A DNA stretch of 52,334 nucleotides from Clostridium sp. AM49-4BH (GTDB lineage: Bacteria > Bacillota > Clostridia > Lachnospirales > Lachnospiraceae). Numbering within the stretch: position 1 is the first letter of the stretch; the number at the start of each line of letters is the position of its first letter. The notes beneath the pieces were generated by a model. It did not search any database and was not told the DNA's origin. It saw only the letters and a program-made list of their open reading frames with translations. Location: positions 1 to 52,334 of the forward strand of contig NZ_QUFB01000018.1 in NCBI RefSeq assembly GCF_003478335.1, in the 5' to 3' direction. The translations under genes were made by a program, and so were the position numbers. Below, one piece after another: positions 45,428-52,334 of the stretch.

Positions 45428-48393
45428 TTACGTACATACAAAATATTGATAAATATCTTCTCTTACACTATGCTCCAGTTTCAACCGAAAGTTCATAATT
45501 GGAAGAGCAATACCCTTATCATTATATATTTCTTTTTGTTCCCACGCAATAGGATGAACACGTCCCATATAATAAAAATCAGTTCCTTCTCCATCGCTCT
45601 TTTTGACAAAAGAAGTATCTTAAGTCCTGAGTCTGAAGATGCGATTAACTTTCTAGACTCTATACTATCTGCAGAAACCCGACTTCGCGTCATCCAACTA
45701 AACACTTGATTGTTTATAAACTCATCTTCGTATTTTGTACTGCTGGCAATGTCATCCTTTTTTTCATATGTGACAAAAATAGGACAGGTATTATACTTAA
45801 TCTTGTAACCGTAAATTGTAGAACTCTCATCCTGTTCCCAATTCAAAATACGACAAACATCTTTACGCGAATATTTTTGATAAAGGGATAACCCCAATTC
45901 ATCTTGCAGTGGCAAGTATAAATCCGTATATCGTTTCACGCCAAGTTCTATTAAATCATTAAGCTGGTCCAAAAAATCGGACTTCTTTATGCCGGAATAT
46001 AACGATAACATTCGCGAAAATGCCCCCGTATTATTCATTACTAATATATCTAATTTCTCATATTTCTTCTTCTCCGTCTGTGTGTTAAAAAAATGTCCTT
46101 GAAGAACACTTATTGCTGATTCGTATGATTGATCTGATAACTTTACGCAATATTCACGTTGTAAATATTCCGTCAGCTTCTCCTTATCAATCCTTCCATC
46201 CTGCATCAATTGACGCAACAATAACAGCTCGTGGATACGCTTTCCATTTACTATATTTTGTGACACGAACTCTAATGTCATATGCTCTTTATCACTTAAA
46301 TTCAAAGCACAGTTTTTCTCTGCCATTTGCAAAAATTTCGGATAGGAACCGGCATACTGAATAAACAAAAGCGGATCCACCTCACCTTGTACATAAAAAT
46401 CTACTATACTTGGAACCTTTCCCAAACGTTCTTTTAGCAGAGTATATTTTTCAATTAACATTTTTTTCGGCGTACTTAGCTTATCTATTGCCTCATAAAT
46501 TCTTTTTTTACTGATTTCGTCAAAGTGAATGCTGGAACTACCCGGAATAACACGAGCCCCTTCCATCACATATCTTCGGATCGTATCCTTATTGTAGGTT
46601 CGATCACCTGATAACGCAATTGGAATCATAAAGTTATTCTTGTAATTGCCGATAAAATCAAGGATCACAACGTATTCTTTTTCGGAATGTTTTCTGAGTC
46701 CGCGTCCTAATTGTTGGACAAACACGATCGGCGATTGCGTTGGACGCAGCATAATCACTTGATTTACCTCAACAATATCTGTTCCCCCAGAAAAAATATC
46801 GACTGTGATCAAGTAGTCCAAATAATCATCTTCCTCTGATGTAACATCCATGACAAGACGCTCGATCGCCTCTGCCCTAGCTTCTTCCGAGTCAGCACCA
46901 CTAAGCACTAGCGTGCGCCATCCCCGCTCATTAAACTTTCTCGACAATTCACGTGCCTCATCTATGCGGCTGCAAAAAATAAGCCCTTTCACACGATCCC
47001 CTGAATATCCAAAATAGTTAGCCTGTTTCATAACATAATTTACGCGGTCATCACATGTCAAATACCGAAAATGCTCTAATTGCTCTTCATGTGATTTTCC
47101 AGCATCAGAAACCGTTTGCAAATCTGTTATTCCAAAATAATGAAACGGACATAACAAATCTTCCTCCATCGCCTGCTGCAAACGAATTTCGTATGCAATA
47201 TTGTGATGAAAGATTTCATATATGTTCCGCCCTTCCATATTATCATCTCTCTTGTCAGGCGTAGCAGTCATACCCAATGTGAATTGCGGTGTAAAATAGT
47301 CCATTACCTTTTTATAACTATTTGCGCTAGTATGGTGTGCCTCATCATAAATACACGCATCAAAATAATCTTTTGAAAAATGCTGCAAATGCTCATCCTT
47401 ACTTAATGTCTGTACCGTTGCAAAGACAAACTCTGCATCATAATCATGATAAGCCCCTGAAACCAATCCTGTCTTTATTCTACTACCAAATACATTTTCA
47501 AATGATTTTTTAGCCTGTTTTGCAATTTGATTTCTATGTACCAAAAATAGGACACGTTTAAAACCAAGCTCTCGCATTGCAAATGCTGATGCATACGTTT
47601 TTCCCGTACCTGTCGCTGAGATTAATAACGCTTTGTCAATTCCTTGTTTTCTTAGGTTGCGCAGATTATATACAAAGGATTTCTGCATTGTATTCGGCTG
47701 CATTGAATAGGATTGAATAGACGGAATAACCTCATTTTTCGCAATCCTTTTCTGCTCGGCAACCATTTTCTGAAATAACTGTTTCTCTTCATATTGCCTT
47801 TGATATTCGTCAATAAAATCCTCATAAGACTTCGTGTATTCCTTAGCATTCCATAGTTTATCAAATTCGCCCATCACAGATTTTATCATCTCACCCTGAT
47901 CAGTAGAAATAAGTTTGGTATTCCATTCCATGTTGCGCGTCAAGGCATCCTGTGTCAAGTTGGAGCTGCCAATAATAAAACGATATTCCTCCTGTTCCTG
48001 AAAAATATACCCTTTTGTATGAAATCCATTCCCCGCTTTCTCGGTTTGATACATCCGAAGCTCTATATTCGTCAATCCCGCAAGTGTAGTCAATGCGACC
48101 GGATCGCTAAAGCAAAGATAATCCGTTGTCAATATTCTACCCGGCACACCCCTACGCTCCAGTTCTTGGAGTGTCTGTAAAAGTGGTGTGACACCGCCTC
48201 TCGTTATAAACGCAACACTAATCGCAAAGCGATCACAATGCAGCAATTCATCTTCTATTGTCGAAAAAACTTTCTGTCCATTTTTGTTGTCATTATATAC
48301 AAACTCTGGTTTATATGCCAGGTTAGAATCATATGATGCATCAATAAATGCGGTTTGGAAACCCTTTTGCATCTCTAATAGTTTCTTTGCCAT
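45428..48393 (-). CDS. PLD-nuclease/SF2 helicase, DUF3427 type; frameshifted near C-terminus
   Basis: Large protein with a phospholipase-D-like N-terminal domain (HTKGYIF, then GSSNLTQDAL near residue 145) and a superfamily 2 helicase (Walker A SATGTGKT near 260, DEAH in IYDEAHHT, GMTATPD, and QLGRGLRK in motif VI). The C-terminal part resembles DUF3427. The frame as read runs to 45493 with an odd tail. One extra A in AAAA at 45607-45610 (T run on the gene strand) gives FVKKSDGEGTDFYYMGRVHP and a stop at 45428, about 988 residues, fitting the family's end. AAAGGAG precedes the ATG. Such proteins occur in DNA repair and anti-phage loci; the role here is unknown. Confidence 0.87.
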
Positions 48394-48438
48394 AGCGGTA
48401 CTCCTTTCACCTGCTAAACTGGAATTTTTTACCCGCTT

Positions 48439-49251
48439 CTATTGCTTATAGTTTGCTTCAAGCCATCTAGCAACACCATCTTCGTCATTCGACAAAATCA
48501 CCTCTGTGGCATATTGTTTTAAATCATTGTGTGCATTTGCAACAGCATAACTTTTATCAGCTATTTGAAACATGTCTATATCATTTTTTCCATCACCAAA
48601 CACAATTAGATTTTCACAATTCAACATGCTTTGTAATTGCCTTATAGCATTTGATTTTGATGCGTCTAATGGCATAATTTCTAACCACTGTTCATTTGTA
48701 TAAATATCCGTCTGATATACGCAATGATATTTCTCCTTATATTTATCATACAAAGGCATAAGTTTTTTCGGTGTATCAATACAGGTAATATAAAAAATAT
48801 TACCCTCTTTCAACTCAGACAATGAATTCACCTCATTTGTTCGAACATCGCCTTTACGGCTTTCGAGAAACCTATTCATACCCTCTGTACACATTTTTCG
48901 CACAAACGAGAATTTTTCCACCCCATTAATGTATGCGTAAACAATAGGATACACGTTATTGCTAAACAAATCTTCTAGCACGGAATGTACCGAATCATCA
49001 AAATAATTAGCAATTAATATTTTTTCTGTAATATTATCAATCACAAAGGCTCCATTGTACACAATCAACGGAATTTTTGCATTTATTCCTTCGGTCACTT
49101 TTTTAGCTGTAACTAAAGAACGAGCTGTAGCATAGGAAAAAATCATCCCTTCTTCAACCAATGAATTGATTACTTGATTTGTGTATTTAGAGGTTACTTC
49201 GTTACTTCTCAATAATGTCCCATCTAAATCTGAAACATACAAATCACTCAT
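48439..49251 (-). CDS. Cof-type HAD phosphatase
   Basis: Protein of 270 residues of the Cof/HAD-IIB group, which dephosphorylates sugar phosphates and similar compounds. The nucleophile motif is YVSDLDGTLLRS near residue 5, motif II is SYATARS, and motif III/IV is VFGDGKNDIDMFQIAD, preceded by the conserved lysine in DASKSNAIRQL. ATG 49251 follows GGAGG at seven bases. It is 45 bases upstream of the helicase and may be co-transcribed. Substrate unknown. Confidence 0.9.
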   Translation of the reverse strand: MSDLYVSDLDGTLLRSNEVTSKYTNQVINSLVEEGMIFSYATARSLVTAKKVTEGINAKIPLIVYNGAFVIDNITEKILIANYFDDSVHSVLEDLFSNNVYPIVYAYINGVEKFSFVRKMCTEGMNRFLESRKGDVRTNEVNSLSELKEGNIFYITCIDTPKKLMPLYDKYKEKYHCVYQTDIYTNEQWLEIMPLDASKSNAIRQLQSMLNCENLIVFGDGKNDIDMFQIADKSYAVANAHNDLKQYATEVILSNDEDGVARWLEANYKQ

Positions 49252-49477
49252 GCATTTTCCTCCGTCAACTTCAAATTTTTCCTTTCTCATTGTACCATGC
49301 ACAATTTCAATATTCCACTTATATTTTTTAAGATTTAAATTTTTCTTATAGATTAAAATTATAGACGTTCTAAAAAAACATCCTACATACTAAGCATAAT
49401 CCCCACCACAAAATACAAGTCTAAGTCATACAGACAGCCCTTCTTTAAATTTAGTTGATTCCATTTTCTTATTACAG

Positions 49478-52216
49478 TTAAATATTTTTATTTAATAACT
49501 TTAACCCTGAATGCCCTGAAAAAATATTGGCATCATTCCTTGCATCCATCTTTTCAAATCGACTAATAACTCTCTGCTGTGACTCCGGACTCCAATATAT
49601 TCTTAAGGTGTTCCTTGCTCTAGTAATCGCTGTATAAAAAATATTATGTGTAATCATTTCATCAATATCTTCAGTAATGACAACTTTCACTGATTCATAT
49701 TCTAGACCTTGCGCCTTATGAATAGAAACAGCATATGCTATTTGAAACGGAACTATAGTATCTATTTCTGTATCATTATCTTCGTCTGAATCTTTACTCT
49801 TATTCACGTAAAATTTTATTACAGATTTACCTGACTCATCCGGGTTTAATAGTTCCAACGCAACATCTTCTATGTCGAATTCACTAATAACCTTATCAAT
49901 TTCAATCGAAAACCAGATTCTATCACCATTCTTTTCAAGTTCGATATCTACAATTTTCCCCTTAAGATTATTGAATAATACCGGTGAAAACCTCTGACTA
50001 TCATTAAAAAGAATTGGATCCCCGACTTTATATGTCCACAATCCCCACCGGACACCCTTTGATGGATTATTGTTTTGCAAAAATCGATTAATATTATTGA
50101 TTCCATAAAGTCCATTGTAGTTTAAGCATAGAATAATTTCATCGTCAGAACTTCGCTGAAAAATACTCTCGTTCAACACAGAGGAATAACCATAATTTAC
50201 AAGATGCTCTGTAACATCTTCCTTCAAAGTCCTTACTTTCGTCCACAATTCAAGCAATTCGCTATTCTTTGCTCGAAACGGCGTCATTAATTCATTCCAT
50301 GTTTTTTTTGGCAAAAAATATTTTGCAAGTGAAAACCAATTTCCAAAAGATATTGCCTCTATTTGATAAGTATCTCCTACCAAAACCAATAGCTTATAAT
50401 TTGCCTTTTCAAGAACTTTGCGCATGTCAGAATTACTTACCATGCTACACTCATCCATAACCAACATGTCATATTCAACATTCACATTGTCTTTTTTCAA
50501 AAACATTGCAATAGTAGAAAAATCACAATTCTGTGCTTTCATTTTTCGTCGAAGGTTATCTACAGCAGGATTCGTATTTGCAAGAAATAGCTTTGTTCGT
50601 TCATCAAACATTTGTGCTATATGATTTAATAAATATGTTTTTCCAGTTCCTGCCGCACCATATATGAGTGCCACTTTCGAATCCACAAACATTTCTTGCA
50701 AAATTTTCTTTTTCTCTTCACAATTAACGGTTTCCGGATTCTCGTTCATCCAGTATGTAGCAAAGTTACAATATCCTGAAATACCTTCTTCTGATAAGTC
50801 TATTAATTCCTCTAATATCCGTTTTGTATCTTCATAATGTTCATTAATATACAAATAATTTTTTCCAAAACGACACAAATCACGTGAATGATGCTTTTTG
50901 TATAGTCTGCGATTATGATCATTTATCAAGCAATCAATATCACCGAAATGCGCTACTTCCTCTACTTTCGTATATAAATGCCCATTGGAAGTGGTATTAG
51001 TCTGTATATACTTTGCCAATAATTGTGATTCATTTTCAGATTTTGGGATACATCCAAAAATATCCTTCATTTCAGGATTATGCCCAATTAATGATGTACA
51101 AAACGGCATCGTTTCAAATGGTATTGAACCATATTCGAGATACAAGTTAGATAAAGTGCTATTCTCTTCGTCACATATTTGGCTCTTAATTACTTTATTT
51201 CGCATAATGTATGATAAATATCTGACAACATTTGCACCCGGCATATTATTCAATATCACATTCCTTGCCTTATCCAAAGCATCATAAAATTTCACCGTTC
51301 TAGCATTCTGTAATATCCAAGATTTAGTCGCCGCATATTGTACATCAGGAGACATAATAATATCCGTAATGCTTCCACCTGTTTTAGTTAAATAATTCAT
51401 TAGTCCTTGATATTCGGCAAGCCCTTGATTCATTTCAACAGAACAACCAAATATTTTTGCAAAATTATTCAGTTCGCATGGTCTAATAGATACTTGATAC
51501 TCATTTAAGATATTGACCGGCATTTGTTGATTTTCTACGGTAATTTGTTCTCCTCGTATATCAACCCTCACAGCATAATGATCAGGAAGCATAAATTTTG
51601 AAAAAGTAATAAATCGATCGAATTTACTTCCCACATCATTAGCCGGTATTAAAGTATTCTCATAAATTATACATTGATCAACTATTACGGGTTTTGACCT
51701 CAGCACATAAAGTCTTTCGCTTCTTTTATAATCTATATCATTGTATATTTTTGTAAAACAATTTTTTACTGCGCGATAATATCCAATTACCGCCTTGTCC
51801 ATATTTATTGGAAATTTTTCTATATTGTGCAGAATATCTAATCCATGCTGTTTTTTTACAAACTCGCGAAGCATAATATAATATTCATAGTATTTTAAGG
51901 TAAGACGCTCTGCTCCATCTGCATCAGGTGTATAATGTGATTTAGATTCCTGTAAAAAGCCATGAAATTTTCGTAGAAACAAATATTTGTTATCATGTTT
52001 TATAAACTCTAACGCTTTAGGAATTGTTTGCCGATCAGCCATAATATCGGCACCATTACTATATCCTTTTACCGCAATATGCTCTACAAGATTTCGTGAT
52101 TGTGCCAAAAGATTTTGAGAAATAATATCTCTTGTCACACCGGAAAACTCCAGCAAATCAATATTACTACAAATAGATCGGTCTATATTCATTATTTGTT
52201 CATCAATATATGGCAT
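49478..52216 (-). CDS. Superfamily 1 helicase/AAA ATPase (RecD/TraA-like)
   Basis: Protein of 912 residues. The N-terminal 500 residues have no recognised domain. The helicase core follows: Walker A GAAGTGKTYL near 515, DEAD-like Walker B LVMDECSMV, LVGDTYQIEAI, then AYAVSIHKAQGLEYESV and FYTAITRARNTLRIYW near the end, as in UvrD/RecD C-terminal domains. It resembles ATP-dependent DNA helicases with 5'-3' polarity, but polarity is not proven. ATG 52216 is preferred among several clustered ATGs because it has GAGGAG at a good distance. The gene is AT-rich. A role in plasmid, phage or repair functions is open. Confidence 0.83.
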   Translation of the reverse strand: MPYIDEQIMNIDRSICSNIDLLEFSGVTRDIISQNLLAQSRNLVEHIAVKGYSNGADIMADRQTIPKALEFIKHDNKYLFLRKFHGFLQESKSHYTPDADGAERLTLKYYEYYIMLREFVKKQHGLDILHNIEKFPINMDKAVIGYYRAVKNCFTKIYNDIDYKRSERLYVLRSKPVIVDQCIIYENTLIPANDVGSKFDRFITFSKFMLPDHYAVRVDIRGEQITVENQQMPVNILNEYQVSIRPCELNNFAKIFGCSVEMNQGLAEYQGLMNYLTKTGGSITDIIMSPDVQYAATKSWILQNARTVKFYDALDKARNVILNNMPGANVVRYLSYIMRNKVIKSQICDEENSTLSNLYLEYGSIPFETMPFCTSLIGHNPEMKDIFGCIPKSENESQLLAKYIQTNTTSNGHLYTKVEEVAHFGDIDCLINDHNRRLYKKHHSRDLCRFGKNYLYINEHYEDTKRILEELIDLSEEGISGYCNFATYWMNENPETVNCEEKKKILQEMFVDSKVALIYGAAGTGKTYLLNHIAQMFDERTKLFLANTNPAVDNLRRKMKAQNCDFSTIAMFLKKDNVNVEYDMLVMDECSMVSNSDMRKVLEKANYKLLVLVGDTYQIEAISFGNWFSLAKYFLPKKTWNELMTPFRAKNSELLELWTKVRTLKEDVTEHLVNYGYSSVLNESIFQRSSDDEIILCLNYNGLYGINNINRFLQNNNPSKGVRWGLWTYKVGDPILFNDSQRFSPVLFNNLKGKIVDIELEKNGDRIWFSIEIDKVISEFDIEDVALELLNPDESGKSVIKFYVNKSKDSDEDNDTEIDTIVPFQIAYAVSIHKAQGLEYESVKVVITEDIDEMITHNIFYTAITRARNTLRIYWSPESQQRVISRFEKMDARNDANIFSGHSGLKLLNKNI

Positions 52217-52334
52217 CCTCATCATCTCCTCATATAATCAAGTGTTTTTTATTGAAAATTCAGGGTTTCTCAACCTTTTTATCTCAGCGAATAAACCATA
52301 GCTATGAGCATTTCGATGTATCGGGTACTGAAAT
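52217..52334. other. Right edge, no gene recognised
   Basis: Upstream region of the helicase gene, AT-rich. No promoter, repeat or coding frame could be supported. Confidence 0.4.

Overview
The window looks like Clostridia, most probably Lachnospiraceae. The clues are a Veg gene, a DUF6171 protein, a C1A peptidase of the lectin-like/Big_2 type, a FeoA-FeoB fusion, a GHKL/LytTR sensor pair, BspA-type repeats in a large secreted protein, strong GGAGG ribosome sites and moderate-to-low GC. No rRNA, tRNA, transposase or CRISPR array was seen. The genus cannot be fixed from the sequence alone.

Layout. 1-331: part of a large foldback repeat. 0.3-2.4 kb: two polytopic membrane proteins (AI-2E family, DUF368/PopT-like). 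2.5-5.0 kb: secreted papain-like peptidase behind a long leader with tandem repeats. 5.1-7.1 kb: orphan PqqD/HprK-like pair and a DEDDh exonuclease. 7.1-7.7 kb: veg with a clear promoter and terminator. 7.7-11.3 kb: small membrane protein, an anchored secreted protein, a membrane Ser/Thr kinase and a divergent adaptor-like gene. 11.3-16 kb: GH13 glucosidase, then a periplasmic-binding lipoprotein with a hybrid histidine kinase. 16.1-21.5 kb: 2-aminoethylphosphonate uptake and degradation operon (ATPase, double permease, binding protein, PhnW, PhnX). 21.7-25.5 kb: GNAT, AGE-family sugar isomerase, DUF6171, GH51 arabinofuranosidase. 25.5-27.9 kb: FeoAB. 28-35 kb: sensor kinase, LytTR regulator, MATE exporter and a 1114-residue CAP/BspA surface protein. 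35-41 kb: lipoproteins, a diguanylate cyclase, YaiI/DUF188, a flavoprotein, and a complete 573-bp foldback element. 41-52.3 kb: an AT-richer accessory block with XRE/DUF4230/small membrane genes facing a leftward run of SF1 helicase, HAD phosphatase, PLD-SF2 helicase, Nudix, membrane protein, zinc-ribbon kinase and a kinase partner.

Three patterns stand out. First, a family of long inverted-repeat (foldback) elements whose four copies all touch the 3' ends of genes and in places supply their stop codons or last residues. Second, two paralogous modules that pair a Ser/Thr kinase with a DxN (not DFG) motif and a small C-terminally conserved partner protein. Third, six genes are broken by a one-base loss, each in a short A or T run (and perhaps a seventh in a CC). 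In every case adding one base restores a coherent protein, which points to sequencing or assembly error rather than decay; these six are annotated at restored full length.
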